Assembly (NCBI RefSeq): GCF_014652375.1
Contig: NZ_BMYR01000003.1
Span: 186,001 to 250,000, forward strand
Direction: 5' to 3'
From: Alishewanella tabrizica
GTDB lineage: Bacteria > Pseudomonadota > Gammaproteobacteria > Enterobacterales > Alteromonadaceae
DNA length: 64,000 bases
This document shows positions 45,995-56,987 of the stretch, piece after piece. Under the pieces are notes generated by a model. The model searched no databases. It saw only the letters and a program-made list of their open reading frames with translations, and was not told where the DNA came from. Every line of letters starts with the position of its first letter. The stretch's first letter is position 1. The position numbers and the translations under genes are program-made.

Positions 45995-48004
45995 TTAAAC
46001 TTTAAATTGATCTACTGATAAGCGTAGCTCATCCGCGAGTTTAGCTACTTCATGACTTGATTCCGACGTTTGTTCTGCGCCAGAGGCCGTTTGTTCAGCA
46101 ATGGCCACAATGGATTCCAGTAAGCCACTAATCTCAGCTGAAACCTGATTTTGCTCACGGGCCGCAGTCGAAATCTGTTCGCTCATATCATGGGCCAAAT
46201 GCACCGCATGGGTGATGCTATCCAACGCGGACGTCGCCAACTCGGTTTTAGTTACGCACTCTTCGGCTTGTTTTTTACCTTTATTCATTGCGGCTACTGC
46301 GGCTTCTGCACCGCTTTGTAGTGCTTGAATCATTGCCTGTATTTCTTGTGTCGATGCTTGCGTTTTGCTGGCTAAGGAACGCACTTCATCTGCGACAACC
46401 GCAAAACCCCGGCCTTGCTCGCCCGCTCTTGCCGCTTCAATGGCTGCGTTAAGGGCTAATAAATTCGTTTGCTCGGCAATGCCGCGAATAACATCTAAAA
46501 TACTACCAATAGAGGCACTGTCTTGATGTAATTGATTAATAACGAGAGAGGCTTGCTCAACTTCGCGTGATAGCTGAATGATTGTGGCCTTGTTTTCAAT
46601 TGAAATCCCTCTAACGCGTTCTGCTTCTTTATCGGCATTCTTTATTTCAGCTAGTGCATCGTTTGAGCTTTGTAATACCCCTTTTGCCGTGCTACTGAGT
46701 TCTGTCGTTGCCGTGGCGGCTTGTGTTACTTGTGACTTTTGCTCGCGAATCGCTTGAGTCGTCTGCATGGTGATGGCTGAGGTCTGCTCTGAGGCCGCCG
46801 CCAGTTGGGTAGAGCGAGCGATAATCCCTTGAATAAGGGTGTGAAGGCTGTTGTTGACCTTATTAATATTGCGTGACAACACGCCAAATTCGTCTTGGCT
46901 ATGATCGCGTAATTGTTGCGTCAAATCGCCTGATGCCACAACTGACAGCATGGCGTTAATTTTCTCAAGGGGATTAACAATAGCTTTAACCGTATAGAAG
47001 GCAATAAGGACAGCAATACCTATCGAACCTAACATCACAACGACGATTGCCGTTACTGCATTGCTTACGCTATTACGACTATTTTGCTGAATGTCTGCAG
47101 CCGCGCTCGTGCTTTGATTTAATAGAGTATTTAATCGGGTTAATGCCAAACTCGTTTGTTCATCTGCTTGCTGCAACAATTGATCGGCATTAGCTTTACC
47201 TTGGATCAATTGCGTTTTTAAGGTGGGGATCCCTTGGTTGCCTGTAAGCATAGTTGTAATTTGGTTAAGTTTATCAGAGAGCTCAGCGGGAATAGGATTG
47301 TCTGCTGCTTCTGTAAGCATTACGGACAGTTGCTGCTGTAAATCTTGTAAGCGGAAAGTGATATCGTTACTAATGGTAGCGGCTGTTGTATCCGAGTAAG
47401 TTCGGTTTAAATCGACTACCACACTCAGTAGGCTATTAATGCCTGTTTCCATCTGCGTGGCGGCTTGTGAGGCGCGTGGATAGCGATTACGCACATTGGT
47501 TACATCACTGAAATCAAGTAGCAGTGAAGCCATATCATCACTTATCCCTTCAAGCTCATTCATACGCGTATTGATTGATTGTTGTAGAGCCTGATTTGTA
47601 TCTAGACGATCAAAAAGTTGATTAGACAATGGAATAAAGGCGTCGTAGGCTCCTTTTACCTGTAACGTTGCCTGGCGTAGGGTCTGTTGTTTTCCGACTG
47701 CGGTATCTAACAGCGCAGCTGCAGCTTGGTAAGCATTTTGTTCAATAGTAAATTGTTGACGAAACTCGGCAATCTTTTCCCTAGAGTCTGCATTATAAGC
47801 TTGTAAGCTAATTTTGCTCATTAAGACAAACTCACTTTTCATTAATGCACTGTTTTCTAATGCAGGGATAGAGACATCGTTGACCTCTGCGGTGGACTCA
47901 CTAATGCTGTTCAACTGGGCATAGGCAGTAATGCCAATAAAGATTAGCAAAAGCGAGATGATGCTAAAGCCACCAATGATTCTCAGTTTAACGGTCAACT
48001 TCAT
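45995..48004 (-). CDS. Methyl-accepting chemotaxis protein
   Basis: 669 residues. TM1 is at about 8-30 and TM2 at about 313-337. The ~280-residue periplasmic part is all-helical, longer than a 4HB sensor and in the range of the helical bimodular (HBM) type. HAMP covers about 338-392. The signalling hairpin tip is [20 protein letters not shown], followed by [10 protein letters not shown]. There is no C-terminal NWETF pentapeptide, so methylation enzymes are not tethered. GGAG precedes the ATG. HBM receptors sense TCA intermediates in some species; the ligand here is unknown. Confidence 0.94.
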   Translation of the reverse strand: MKLTVKLRIIGGFSIISLLLIFIGITAYAQLNSISESTAEVNDVSIPALENSALMKSEFVLMSKISLQAYNADSREKIAEFRQQFTIEQNAYQAAAALLDTAVGKQQTLRQATLQVKGAYDAFIPLSNQLFDRLDTNQALQQSINTRMNELEGISDDMASLLLDFSDVTNVRNRYPRASQAATQMETGINSLLSVVVDLNRTYSDTTAATISNDITFRLQDLQQQLSVMLTEAADNPIPAELSDKLNQITTMLTGNQGIPTLKTQLIQGKANADQLLQQADEQTSLALTRLNTLLNQSTSAAADIQQNSRNSVSNAVTAIVVVMLGSIGIAVLIAFYTVKAIVNPLEKINAMLSVVASGDLTQQLRDHSQDEFGVLSRNINKVNNSLHTLIQGIIARSTQLAAASEQTSAITMQTTQAIREQKSQVTQAATATTELSSTAKGVLQSSNDALAEIKNADKEAERVRGISIENKATIIQLSREVEQASLVINQLHQDSASIGSILDVIRGIAEQTNLLALNAAIEAARAGEQGRGFAVVADEVRSLASKTQASTQEIQAMIQALQSGAEAAVAAMNKGKKQAEECVTKTELATSALDSITHAVHLAHDMSEQISTAAREQNQVSAEISGLLESIVAIAEQTASGAEQTSESSHEVAKLADELRLSVDQFKV

Positions 48005-48096
48005 AACAACTCCAAAAAGTAAGCTGGCAAGCCAAAATAGACAGTCAGTATGATGCTTTAGTGTTAGGCAAAAAGCGAGATGCGTCTTGTGTTTAA

Positions 48097-48894
48097 TTAG
48101 GCGTTAACACTATAGCGTTGTCGGGTTTCAATGCAATAAGCGGTAAGACGATTTCCCCATACACAGCCGGTATCAAGTGCGTGAATGTCAGGCACTGGGC
48201 TTAAGCCGTCTAATGCCGCCCAATGGCCAAAACAACATTGCGGATGGGCTTTGTTACGCCAAAACTCATACCAGGGTATAAGTTGTTGTTCAGCTAACGG
48301 ATGCGTTTTTGTTGTCATATCCAAACTGCCATCAGCATGGCAAAACCGCATTCTGGTACAGGCGTTAATTGTAAAACGCCAGCGAGCCTCTTCCGTTGTC
48401 GCATCAGACCATCGCGCTGGTGTATTACCATACATCACGGCCAATAAGCGCTCAGGTTGTGATTTCAAACAGGTTGATACCGCATCGGCGGCGTGCAGTG
48501 CTGTTGCAAGATCCCATTCTGGTGCTAGCCCAGCATGCACCATTAGCGTATTTTTATCGCTTGAGTAGTGTATAAGGGGCTGTTGGCATAGCCATGTCAC
48601 CAATTCGCTTACATTGGGAGCCTGTTGTAGTTGGTGTAAATTGTCGTTAGGTTTTAGTTTAGTAAAACCATAGTAGCTGGCAATAAAATTAAGATCGTGA
48701 TTGCCAAGTACCACCCGCGCACCAGACCCCAAGCCTTTAACAAAATTCAAACAGGCAAGGGAATCAGGTCCTCTTGCAACTAAATCACCACAAAACCACA
48801 GCTGATCGTGCACAGGTGAAAAAGCGACATGGTTTAGTAAGCGGGTTAGCGGTTCAAAGCACCCTTGTAAATCGCCAATAACATAAGTGGCCAT
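48097..48894 (-). CDS. apaH: Diadenosine tetraphosphatase
   Basis: 265 residues. Metallophosphoesterase motifs GDLQGC (7-12), [10 protein letters not shown] and GNHDLN are present, with the ApaH features [10 protein letters not shown] and [11 protein letters not shown]. Splits Ap4A into two ADP and, as shown in E. coli, removes Np4 caps from RNA. Its start overlaps the apaG stop (TGATG), so the two are translationally coupled. Last gene of the lptD operon. Confidence 0.97.
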   Translation of the reverse strand: MATYVIGDLQGCFEPLTRLLNHVAFSPVHDQLWFCGDLVARGPDSLACLNFVKGLGSGARVVLGNHDLNFIASYYGFTKLKPNDNLHQLQQAPNVSELVTWLCQQPLIHYSSDKNTLMVHAGLAPEWDLATALHAADAVSTCLKSQPERLLAVMYGNTPARWSDATTEEARWRFTINACTRMRFCHADGSLDMTTKTHPLAEQQLIPWYEFWRNKAHPQCCFGHWAALDGLSPVPDIHALDTGCVWGNRLTAYCIETRQRYSVNA

Positions 48895-49271
48895 CAGTTG
48901 AGTATATGAGGCATGGCCATACGGAATTGCGGGATCGGCGCTTGAAAGGCGATCTGCGATGCAGACAGCATATCATAATGTCCCTGCATACTCCCAAGTG
49001 GCGTTTCAAAAACAGCTCCGCTGGTGTAACTGTAAGTTTCGCCGGGTTGCAAATGAGGTTGAACACCAATTACGCCATCGCCACTTACTTCGGTTTGTTT
49101 CCCGTTACCATCAGTGATTTGCCAATACCGGCGTAGCAGCTGTACTGATTCTGTGCTGTTATTCGTAATATTGACACAATAAGCGAATACATAACGTTGG
49201 GCGGCAGGATCAGATTGGGCGCCAAGATAAAAGCTATCAACGGAAATGTTGATGTACTGCTCAAGATTCAT
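48894..49271 (-). CDS. apaG: ApaG (Co2+/Mg2+ efflux-associated) protein
   Basis: 125 residues, a single immunoglobulin-like fold domain: [46 protein letters not shown] and GSMQGHYDM are family hallmarks. Biochemical role uncertain. It overlaps rsmA by 11 bases and apaH by one. Confidence 0.96.
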   Translation of the reverse strand: MNLEQYINISVDSFYLGAQSDPAAQRYVFAYCVNITNNSTESVQLLRRYWQITDGNGKQTEVSGDGVIGVQPHLQPGETYSYTSGAVFETPLGSMQGHYDMLSASQIAFQAPIPQFRMAMPHILN

Positions 49272-50121
49272 CGTTATCCTCTAGTAATAGATTATCCTGA
49301 AGGTTAGCGATCGTGGCCACGTCTTGCGTTGCTAGCCACTGCGCAATTTTTACAAAATCGGACACGGGTAATTGTTCGGGACGTAAGGTTGGATCGATAC
49401 CCAAAGCACTGATTTGCTCAGCCGTAGCAAAGTTGCTAAAACAATTGCGAAGTGTTTTACGGCGTTGATTAAAGGCTTCTAAACACACCCGATTCAATAT
49501 AGCGGGATCAACATCCGCACGCATCGCTTTATTAAACGGAATCAATCGGACAACAGCAGAATCAACTTTAGGTGCCGGTTTAAAGGCGCCCGGACCTACT
49601 TGTACCACCGGCATGGCTTGACAATAAAATTGGGTCATCACGCTTAACCGGCCGTATGTTTTACTGCCATGAGGCGCGGTCATGCGGTCAACCACTTCTT
49701 TTTGCAGCATGAAATGCATATTTTCAATGCTATCGGCAAATTCAAAGAGATGAAACAACAACGGGGTTGAAATATTATAAGGTAAATTGCCAAATACTTT
49801 GAGTTTTTGGCCAGGTTGAACCAATTGCTCGAAATCAAATTTCATCGCATCGGCTTGGAAAATCTGTAACTTGCTGGCGAGTTGCGGATGTTGTTGTAAC
49901 CGTTCTGCTAGATCACGATCAAGCTCCACTACCGTAAGTTTCCCTGCTGCTGCGGCAACCGGTTCGGTTAAAGCGCCTAAGCCTGGACCTATTTCTACCA
50001 AACAATCTGTAGGTTTTGGCGCGATGGCTTTTACAATTCGGCCAATAACATGGGGATCATGTAAAAAGTTCTGGCCAAAGCGTTTTCTGGCACGGTGGCC
50101 TTGGTGTACGTTATCTGTCAT
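49261..50121 (-). CDS. rsmA: 16S rRNA dimethyladenosine transferase
   Basis: 286 residues. SAM motif [10 protein letters not shown], acidic motif VELDRD, and the catalytic NLPYNIS are present; [11 protein letters not shown] at the start is diagnostic of KsgA/RsmA. It dimethylates two adjacent adenines in helix 45 of 16S rRNA late in 30S assembly. It overlaps pdxA by four bases (ATGA). Confidence 0.97.
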   Translation of the reverse strand: MTDNVHQGHRARKRFGQNFLHDPHVIGRIVKAIAPKPTDCLVEIGPGLGALTEPVAAAAGKLTVVELDRDLAERLQQHPQLASKLQIFQADAMKFDFEQLVQPGQKLKVFGNLPYNISTPLLFHLFEFADSIENMHFMLQKEVVDRMTAPHGSKTYGRLSVMTQFYCQAMPVVQVGPGAFKPAPKVDSAVVRLIPFNKAMRADVDPAILNRVCLEAFNQRRKTLRNCFSNFATAEQISALGIDPTLRPEQLPVSDFVKIAQWLATQDVATIANLQDNLLLEDNDES

Positions 50122-51107
50122 GTGGTTAGGGTTCTTTGCGCTAATTGAATCGCTTGGCTAACGGCGTGAAACAAGCTACCAGGATCGGCTTTACCTGTTG
50201 CGGCCAAATCAAGAGCGGTGCCATGGTCGACGGAGGTGCGTATCAGGGGCAATCCCAAACTGATATTGACTGAACGACCAAAGCCTTTGTATTTTAACAC
50301 AGGTAAACCTTGATCGTGGTACATTGCTAAGACCGCATCTGCGGCATTTAAATATTTTGGTTGAAATAACGTATCTGCAGGTAGGGGACCGACTAAGTGA
50401 ATACCGCTGGCCCGAAGTTCATCTAGGGTTGGGCTGATTACATCAAGTTCTTCCCGGCCTAAATGCCCATCTTCTCCAGCGTGAGGATTTAAACCACATA
50501 CGTAAATCTTAGGTTCTGCAATGCCAAATTTTTGTTTTAGATCGTGATCTAGAATAGTGATCACTTTTATTAGGCGCTCGCGCGTAATGGCTTTTGCAAC
50601 ATAGGCTAGCGGGATATGAGTAGTCGCTAGGGCTACGCGTAAGCCTTCCGTCGCCAGCATCATTACAACATAAGGGGTATTTGATTGCTGCGCAAAAAAT
50701 TCGGTGTGTCCACTAAAAGGAATGCCTGCTTTGTTGATAATCCCTTTGTGTACTGGTCCCGTAACAATAGCCGCAACCTCACCAGATAACACCATCTCAC
50801 CTGCTGCATGCAATGTATCAACAACATAGCGACCATTTGCTGCATTTAATTGACCAGCAACAACGGGCTCGTTAAGAGCAAAATCTGCAAGGGTTAAGGT
50901 ACCCGCGAGCTGGGGCTGCGCGGGTTGGCTCGGATCATAGGGTAGAAACCGTACGTCTAGACCAAGTAGTTCAGCGCGTTGTTGCATTAAATTAAGATTT
51001 GCGCAAACCACTAATTCAACGGGCCAGCTCTGGCGCGATAGCGCCAGAACCAAATCTGGACCTATACCTGCCGGCTCACCCGGTGTAATTGCAATCCGTA
51101 AGATCAT
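50118..51107 (-). CDS. pdxA: 4-hydroxythreonine-4-phosphate dehydrogenase
   Basis: 329 residues. Start [13 protein letters not shown] and motifs [32 protein letters not shown] and [12 protein letters not shown] include the metal-binding histidines. It makes the ketone precursor used by PdxJ in vitamin B6 synthesis. Overlaps surA by one base. Confidence 0.97.
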   Translation of the reverse strand: MILRIAITPGEPAGIGPDLVLALSRQSWPVELVVCANLNLMQQRAELLGLDVRFLPYDPSQPAQPQLAGTLTLADFALNEPVVAGQLNAANGRYVVDTLHAAGEMVLSGEVAAIVTGPVHKGIINKAGIPFSGHTEFFAQQSNTPYVVMMLATEGLRVALATTHIPLAYVAKAITRERLIKVITILDHDLKQKFGIAEPKIYVCGLNPHAGEDGHLGREELDVISPTLDELRASGIHLVGPLPADTLFQPKYLNAADAVLAMYHDQGLPVLKYKGFGRSVNISLGLPLIRTSVDHGTALDLAATGKADPGSLFHAVSQAIQLAQRTLTT

Positions 51108-52396
51108 TAGTTATCAGCCAGTACTTCAATATAAGCATCATCACGTAATTCGCGTAAGAAGCTTGCTGATTCTTCGTTAAAGCGACGATTAAAAATCATG
51201 CGATAAACCTGATCACGTTTTTTGTCAGCAGTTGCATCTACGGTACGACGATCCAATAATTGTACAATGTGCCAACCATGTTCTGTTCTAAAGGGTTCGC
51301 TTAATTCATCAAGTTGTAATCGGTTAAGCGTGTCACGAAACGCAGGTACATAAATACTTGCTTCATTCCAACCCAATTCGCCACCATTTAATTTAGACCC
51401 TGGATCTTCAGAATGTTGTTTCGCCAATTCAGCAAAATCGGCTTCGCCTGCGCGTAGTTTGCTAACCATATCACTTAACATTGCCGTGGCACGCTCTTCA
51501 CTTAAAATGATAGAGGGTTTAATCAAAATGTGACGGGCTTTAACTTCGGTGAGTTCTGCGACGTTTTCGCCACGGATATCAAAAATAGTCAAAATATGGA
51601 AACCGGCGCCAGAACGCAGCGGGCCAACTAAATCGCCCTTCTTACGGCCACGGATCCCCTCAGAGAAGAGTGTCGGCATTTCGTTAATATTCATCCACGC
51701 TAATTCGCCACCTTCCAGTGCGTTAGCTCCGCTTGAAGACGCAATAGCTATACGACGGAAATCACTGCCTTCGCGCAATAATTTCATCACTTGTTCAGCT
51801 CGCTCACGTGATTCATTAACTTCTTCAGTTGTGGCTTGGCTTGGAATAGCAATTAAAATGTGCCCTAATTGGTATTGCTCAGCACTTGCGCCTTGTTCTT
51901 CCATTATTTTTAGTAAATTTTCGACTTCTTGCGGGCTGATATAAACTCGGCGTTGTACATTTGCGCGCATGACTTCATTAGTAATGATCTCTTCCCGAAC
52001 ATTTTCTCTGAAGCGCTCGTAGTTACCTTCTTCTCGCGTGACTTGTTGACGGAATTGTTCTAACGTCATATTTTCGCCTTGGGCGATATTGCGAATGGTG
52101 TCGTCAAGTTGCGCATCACTGATTTGTAATCCCATACGCTGAGCCATTTGCACTTGTAAGTTAGTCATAATCAAACGCTCTGTTGCTTGAGTGCGTAACG
52201 CTTGATCTGAGGGGAGTGTTTGGCCTTGTGCTTGAGCGTTGCGTTTCACACGCGTAACAATTTCGTCAACATCACTTTTCAAAATCACGCCGCTATCAAC
52301 AATAGCAGCAACGCGGTCGATTTCACGTTCGTTGGCAGATAAGGCGGTGCTGGCAAAACCAAGCATAACCACGCAGATTAATTGCTGTAACTTCAT
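51107..52396 (-). CDS. surA: Periplasmic chaperone / peptidyl-prolyl isomerase SurA
   Basis: 429 residues. Signal peptide (about 1-20, STALSA), N-terminal chaperone domain (about 22-170), then two parvulin domains (about 172-272 and 283-382; [12 protein letters not shown] and [11 protein letters not shown] with [13 protein letters not shown]). It guides outer-membrane proteins including LptD through the periplasm, which fits its position 11 bases downstream of lptD. Confidence 0.96.
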   Translation of the reverse strand: MKLQQLICVVMLGFASTALSANEREIDRVAAIVDSGVILKSDVDEIVTRVKRNAQAQGQTLPSDQALRTQATERLIMTNLQVQMAQRMGLQISDAQLDDTIRNIAQGENMTLEQFRQQVTREEGNYERFRENVREEIITNEVMRANVQRRVYISPQEVENLLKIMEEQGASAEQYQLGHILIAIPSQATTEEVNESRERAEQVMKLLREGSDFRRIAIASSSGANALEGGELAWMNINEMPTLFSEGIRGRKKGDLVGPLRSGAGFHILTIFDIRGENVAELTEVKARHILIKPSIILSEERATAMLSDMVSKLRAGEADFAELAKQHSEDPGSKLNGGELGWNEASIYVPAFRDTLNRLQLDELSEPFRTEHGWHIVQLLDRRTVDATADKKRDQVYRMIFNRRFNEESASFLRELRDDAYIEVLADN

Positions 52397-52407
52397 AAAT
52401 TCCTACA

Positions 52408-54672
52408 TTAATTAGTGAGTAAATATGGACGTCGATAACTGAAAATGCCATTCGATAACATATCGGAAACGCCAAATCCGGCTTTATCGCCAAAACCTTT
52501 AAAGACAAACTGTAAACTAAAGCCACTGTCTAAGCGCGCGAGTTGCTCAACATTACTAATGGCCACGTCTAAATCGGCTCTAACTTGTCGCCTTGCTACA
52601 AAGCGAACTGCCCAGCAGCAGGATTCATATTGCAAGCCTATATTAGCATCTATCATACGATGATTTGTCACATCACGATAGTAACTGGCGATGAGTTGCC
52701 AGTTTTGCTGTAAAGGTACGGCCCCAATTAACCCGAGTTGTTGTATTTCCACTCCTGAGACCGCACGACTATAGCGATGGTTCAATTGTACAAGGGTATT
52801 CTCATCGCCACGATAATCTAAGCTAGCACTGCTTTTGATCAGTTTTTTACTGTCAATATCATATTGCAAAGCACTACTGACATACCAGCGACGATACCAA
52901 TGCCAAATCATCTCAGACGCTAACATGGACTCTGTAGAGGTGAGATCTTGCGTTAATAGATCGTCTGTCAATTCGGGTTCTTTCAAAAAGAAAATTTGAC
53001 CAAGGCTAAAACGGAATAATTCATTTTCAGTATTATCGTAAAAGCGGGTTGTCCAGCCTAAGGTGAGTTGATTCGCTTCATTTACCCGATCTAAGCCGGA
53101 GAAGCGATTTTGCCGAAACAGGCCATAATAATCGTCTTGTAAGCGAGTGGTGTCATATAAACCGATCTCACTTTGATCGCGATAGGGGATGTAGAGATAT
53201 TGCACTTGTGGTTCAAAGGTTTGCAAGGCTTGCTCACCAAACCAATCGTACTCCCGTTCTAAATTGACTCTGGCATGTAAACGGACTTTTGGTATGGTTC
53301 GCGTAATATCGGCTTGCTCAGCTGTCAACATGCTGAGGCTTTGTTGTTGATAATACGTGTAAAGTAAGCTGGTTTCTGCGGTCATCTCAAACGCAGGTGT
53401 AATAAAAGGTAAACGTAAGGTTGGTTCAACGTGTACCCGATCCGTAGTATGGTAAAAGGCCTGTTCATTACGAAAGTGCGCATATTGACTATACCAGCTT
53501 GCTTGGAGCACATTACCCAGATCAATAGGTTTTGCCGATGCTAGGCTGAGTTGTGGTAATGCTTGATAGGCTTGGTTATAGTTTCCAAGAATTTCGAAAC
53601 CTTGCACTTTTAAATGGGAATTCACGTGATCGCCAAAGTAACTTAAGCTTGCTTCACGATAGAGCTGTGTATCACTTTGGTTATTATAATCAGAACCGAG
53701 ATCTGTTAAGTAGGTGCTGTCACTGACATCGGTAAAATCTATATAACCACGCCAGCGCTCAGTAAAATCTGAACGATGATTTAAATGCCCCAAATAACGG
53801 CTGCCAAAACCACTGGGTTTTTCGCTATCATTTGGTAAGTATTCGAGTTGCATAACACCTTGGTGTTGCTCAGTGAGGTAACGGAATTGCGATTTGAGCT
53901 GCGTGCCTCTTTTGCTCATATAACGTGGCGAGAGTGTGAGATCATAATTCTCAGCCAAGTTAATATAGTAAGGAACTTCTAAATCAATACCGCGGCGTTG
54001 TGAGCTGCCAATTTTCGGGATGAGTACGCCCGTTTTCCGTTGCTCATCAACAGGAAATGTTAGATACGGTAAATAAAACACCGGAATGTCTTTGATTTTA
54101 AAAACAGCATGATAGGCTTCGCCCCACCCTGAATCAGCAGGGATCTTGATAGTACTTGCATGCAAGGCCCAGCTAGTATCTTGTTCTGGACAGGCGGTAA
54201 ATAAGGCATTCTCTAATGTAAGAGCGCGTTCACTTGCTAGTAATGATGAGGCCTCACCTCTGCCGGCCTGTGCCACAAACTGATATTGCGCTTGGCCCAA
54301 CGTTGCCTGATTCGTTGCTAAATTAGCATTAAAAAAACGGCTACTCACATACAGCTCATTACTAAAATATTCGATGCCGCCATCTGCTACCAAGCTTTGC
54401 TGTTCGGGACTGTAGCGGGCATTCGGGGCTTGTAATAATGTGTCTTTATGTAATATCTGAACATTGCCAGAAAACACTGCATGCTGGCTATCTTGTAAAG
54501 CGGCATGATCGGAGTAAATACGAATGCGTTGATCGGTACTATCCAGATTTTGCAGAATGTTAGGTAAAACCATCGGGTGATAACAGGTCTGAATTGCAGT
54601 CTGGTCAGCCTGTACCTGCGATGAGCTCATAGCTGCCCAGATTAACCCTGCTAAACTCAAACCTTGTTTCAT
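52408..54672 (-). CDS. lptD: LPS-assembly protein LptD
   Basis: 754 residues. Signal peptide (about 1-22), N-terminal jellyroll (about 45-180, HAVFSGNVQILHKDTLLQAPNARY) and a long beta-barrel. The four cysteines needed for the interdomain disulfides are present: Cys30, one in FTACPEQDTSW, and the adjacent pair in YESCCWAVRF. Forms the outer-membrane LPS translocon with LptE. First gene of the lptD-surA-pdxA-rsmA-apaG-apaH operon; djlA is divergent. Confidence 0.97.
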   Translation of the reverse strand: MKQGLSLAGLIWAAMSSSQVQADQTAIQTCYHPMVLPNILQNLDSTDQRIRIYSDHAALQDSQHAVFSGNVQILHKDTLLQAPNARYSPEQQSLVADGGIEYFSNELYVSSRFFNANLATNQATLGQAQYQFVAQAGRGEASSLLASERALTLENALFTACPEQDTSWALHASTIKIPADSGWGEAYHAVFKIKDIPVFYLPYLTFPVDEQRKTGVLIPKIGSSQRRGIDLEVPYYINLAENYDLTLSPRYMSKRGTQLKSQFRYLTEQHQGVMQLEYLPNDSEKPSGFGSRYLGHLNHRSDFTERWRGYIDFTDVSDSTYLTDLGSDYNNQSDTQLYREASLSYFGDHVNSHLKVQGFEILGNYNQAYQALPQLSLASAKPIDLGNVLQASWYSQYAHFRNEQAFYHTTDRVHVEPTLRLPFITPAFEMTAETSLLYTYYQQQSLSMLTAEQADITRTIPKVRLHARVNLEREYDWFGEQALQTFEPQVQYLYIPYRDQSEIGLYDTTRLQDDYYGLFRQNRFSGLDRVNEANQLTLGWTTRFYDNTENELFRFSLGQIFFLKEPELTDDLLTQDLTSTESMLASEMIWHWYRRWYVSSALQYDIDSKKLIKSSASLDYRGDENTLVQLNHRYSRAVSGVEIQQLGLIGAVPLQQNWQLIASYYRDVTNHRMIDANIGLQYESCCWAVRFVARRQVRADLDVAISNVEQLARLDSGFSLQFVFKGFGDKAGFGVSDMLSNGIFSYRRPYLLTN

Positions 54673-54882
54673 GCCTTGATACTCATATTTACGATTCGTT
54701 TCCCGGTATACGTCACGGGGGGGTAATGATAAATCAATTTTAGAATTCCTGCTAATCCGATATAGTGCCTGTGTTTATTGTGTCATGCCAGTGATGCCAC
54801 AGCATTACTAAACAAAACCGCTTGTTAGTGTTACATTTTGTTATGTTGTACACCGTTTTAGCAGTTTTACGGAGAAAAACAC

Positions 54883-55686
54883 GTGTGGGGAAAAATTCTT
54901 GGTGCTTTGTTTGGTTTAGCACTCCTTAAACTGCCAGGTTTAGTGTTAGGGATAGTGCTTGGACATTTTTTTGATCAATGGTTCAAACGTCGGTTAGGTC
55001 ATTGGGAAGGGTTACAAGGGGTGTTCGGTCAAGATGATGAGCAGGCTCTTTTTATGTATACCAGCTTTGCGGCCATGGGGCATATTGCAAAAGCAACGGG
55101 TGTGGTGACCAAAGCTCACATCGCTCAAGCGAGCCATTTTATGCAGCAGCTGGGGCTTAATAAGCAGCAGCAAAAAGAAGCGCAGGCGGCATTTCGAGAT
55201 GGTAAGGCAGTTAATTTTCCTTTTCAAGCGCAAATAACCGAATTTTATCAACGATATAAACAGCGCCCAGACGTTCTGCAGCTTTTTTTGGAAATTCAAT
55301 TAAGCATTGCGTGTGTTGCTGGACAGGTTGCACCAGAACAATGGCAGTTAGTAAAACAGGTCGCGCAATGTTTACATATTTCCCCCGCGGCATTAGAGCA
55401 GCTTCTGCAGGCCTATCAAGCGCAGTCACGATTTCAACAAGGCCAAGCCAAAGGCGCGGATGATGCAGCTGCTGTGGTGTCTGCTTACCAAGTTTTGGGG
55501 ATTAAAAACGATGTTTCTGAACAGGAGTTAAAACGCGCTTATCGTAAGTTGATGTCACAACATCACCCCGATAAACTTATGGCTCAAGGTGTGCCTGCGG
55601 CAATGCTTGATGTAGCCAAGCGTAGGACACAAGATATTCAAGCGGCCTATGAGCTAATAAAACAACATCGCGCTAAAAACCGTTAG
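54883..55686 (+). CDS. djlA: Membrane-anchored DnaJ-like co-chaperone DjlA
   Basis: 267 residues with a GTG start (GGAG eight bases before; no ATG available). A single N-terminal Gly-rich membrane segment (about 6-28), a TerB-like domain (about 45-180) and a C-terminal J domain (about 202-267) with HPD at 228-230 (QHHPDKLMAQG) match DjlA. It stimulates DnaK at the membrane; in E. coli it affects capsule signalling. Its 3' end overlaps the DUF3530 gene by 14 bases, tail to tail. Confidence 0.95.
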   Translation: MWGKILGALFGLALLKLPGLVLGIVLGHFFDQWFKRRLGHWEGLQGVFGQDDEQALFMYTSFAAMGHIAKATGVVTKAHIAQASHFMQQLGLNKQQQKEAQAAFRDGKAVNFPFQAQITEFYQRYKQRPDVLQLFLEIQLSIACVAGQVAPEQWQLVKQVAQCLHISPAALEQLLQAYQAQSRFQQGQAKGADDAAAVVSAYQVLGIKNDVSEQELKRAYRKLMSQHHPDKLMAQGVPAAMLDVAKRRTQDIQAAYELIKQHRAKNR

Positions 55687-56434
55687 TTTTCAACCAGCCC
55701 AGAATTTCGTTAGCAAACCACTGTTGCATACTGGCATTATGATAGGCATCTGCAAGGTAGCGCTGGCGATAGAGAGGATTATTGGTTTGTTTCGCTAAGG
55801 TGATCCGTTGTTCTAATGCTGCCATCGCATGTGGATGATCTTGCGCTGTTATTAAATCTAAAAAGGGTAATGATACGCTAGCATATCCAGAAAGTGCTTG
55901 CTTATGTTGCTCATAATTAGGCAAATAAGCGCCTAAACTGATCATCGCTGCAGGTCGATTGCTTAAGTCTTCGCCGAGTAAAACACGTAATACTGCCGCC
56001 ACTTCCCCTTGAGCAATGGCAATAACGGGGGGGCGTAAATTGCCTTGTTGTTGGATAAGTTGCCAGCGTTGGCTCAATTGTGATTTTTGTAATTGTAGCC
56101 TTTGCTCGGTGGTTTGGGCAGGGAGAGCGTCAGGCGCCGGCAAAATGATGAGGTTCCATCCAGCGATGGGGAGATTAAGTCTCAGCGTGTTGAGCAGATC
56201 TGGGCTGAGCGCGTGTTGTTGTTGGTCTGGTAAAATGACTACCGTCCCACGTGGTACCTGTACTGCAGTTTGCGCATTGTGTACGGTAACCGTTAAATTA
56301 GCAGATTCAAAGGTTTGCAATTGCAGATCAGGGATCTGGCGCTGTAAATCAAGCCAAGTAATTTCTGCCGAAACTTGGAATGTCGCCAAATAGAAGATGA
56401 TAGTTGGAAATAGGCAGTTATAGCGCTTACCCAC
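55673..56434 (-). CDS. DUF3530 family exported protein
   Basis: Up to 257 residues if a TTG at 56446 is used; the GTG at 56434, with GGGG upstream, is my choice (253 residues). No ATG is usable. A signal-peptide-like segment (IIFYLATFQVSA) precedes an alpha/beta-hydrolase-like core: RGTVVILPDQQQHALSPDL and GWNLIILPAP, then PPVIAIAQGEVAAVL, where the nucleophile-elbow position reads AQGEV instead of GxSxG. This fits DUF3530, which often lacks a convincing Ser. Role unknown. Confidence 0.72.
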   Translation of the reverse strand: MGKRYNCLFPTIIFYLATFQVSAEITWLDLQRQIPDLQLQTFESANLTVTVHNAQTAVQVPRGTVVILPDQQQHALSPDLLNTLRLNLPIAGWNLIILPAPDALPAQTTEQRLQLQKSQLSQRWQLIQQQGNLRPPVIAIAQGEVAAVLRVLLGEDLSNRPAAMISLGAYLPNYEQHKQALSGYASVSLPFLDLITAQDHPHAMAALEQRITLAKQTNNPLYRQRYLADAYHNASMQQWFANEILGWLKTNGF

Positions 56435-56500
56435 GAGTAACCCCAAGCAAATTGCGTATTTAGTCTAAGGTGTTATCGGCAGAAAAGCGTAATACTAGAG

Positions 56501-56851
56501 TTATAAACGCTGTTGTGATAAAAATTGCTCTTTCTCGACAATGTGTTCGATAAACGTAAACAATACTTGGCTGTTGTGTGTGAATTTAATGTAATTACTT
56601 TTTATTTCTAGCAGTTTCACTGTTTGCGAGGGCTGCATAATAAAACAATATTTTGTTGCCTTAAATTCAACTAAAGCCTTAGCCATTTCGCGAAGGTGAT
56701 CGTTTGCAGCAAGTCTAATCGTTTCTTCTTCGTTATTACAAACATGGGCGGCATGATCGAGTTGCACCATTTGCTCAGTATCTGCGACAGAGCTAGCAGC
56801 AAACGTAGCTAAACATAGTAAGCTAAAAACTTTAAAAGTAAGGGAGATCAT
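56501..56851 (-). CDS. Small exported protein of unknown function
   Basis: 116 residues with a signal peptide (about 1-23, ASSVADT). The mature part is ~93 residues with two cysteines (HVCNN, KYCFI) that may form a disulfide. AGGACAG precedes the ATG at 56851. No family recognised. It lies between DUF3530 and the OmpA-family gene on the same strand, but a terminator separates it from the latter. Confidence 0.65.
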   Translation of the reverse strand: MISLTFKVFSLLCLATFAASSVADTEQMVQLDHAAHVCNNEEETIRLAANDHLREMAKALVEFKATKYCFIMQPSQTVKLLEIKSNYIKFTHNSQVLFTFIEHIVEKEQFLSQQRL

Positions 56852-56946
56852 TACTCTGTCCTGAAGAAGTCAAATACGCGATAAAATTAGCAGCGATTAT
56901 CCGTCTCGGCAATAGATTTCTGGCATGAAGTGATAAAAGTAAAAAA

Positions 56947-56968
56947 AAAGCCGCTTGATAGCGGCTTT
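56947..56968 (-). terminator. Terminator of the OmpA-family gene
   Basis: Stem AAAGCCGCT / AGCGGCTTT with loop TGAT. On the minus strand it is followed by a run of nine T's in total, a strong terminator 20 bases after the stop codon. Confidence 0.9.
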
Positions 56969-56987
56969 TTTATGCAATGTAAGGCGA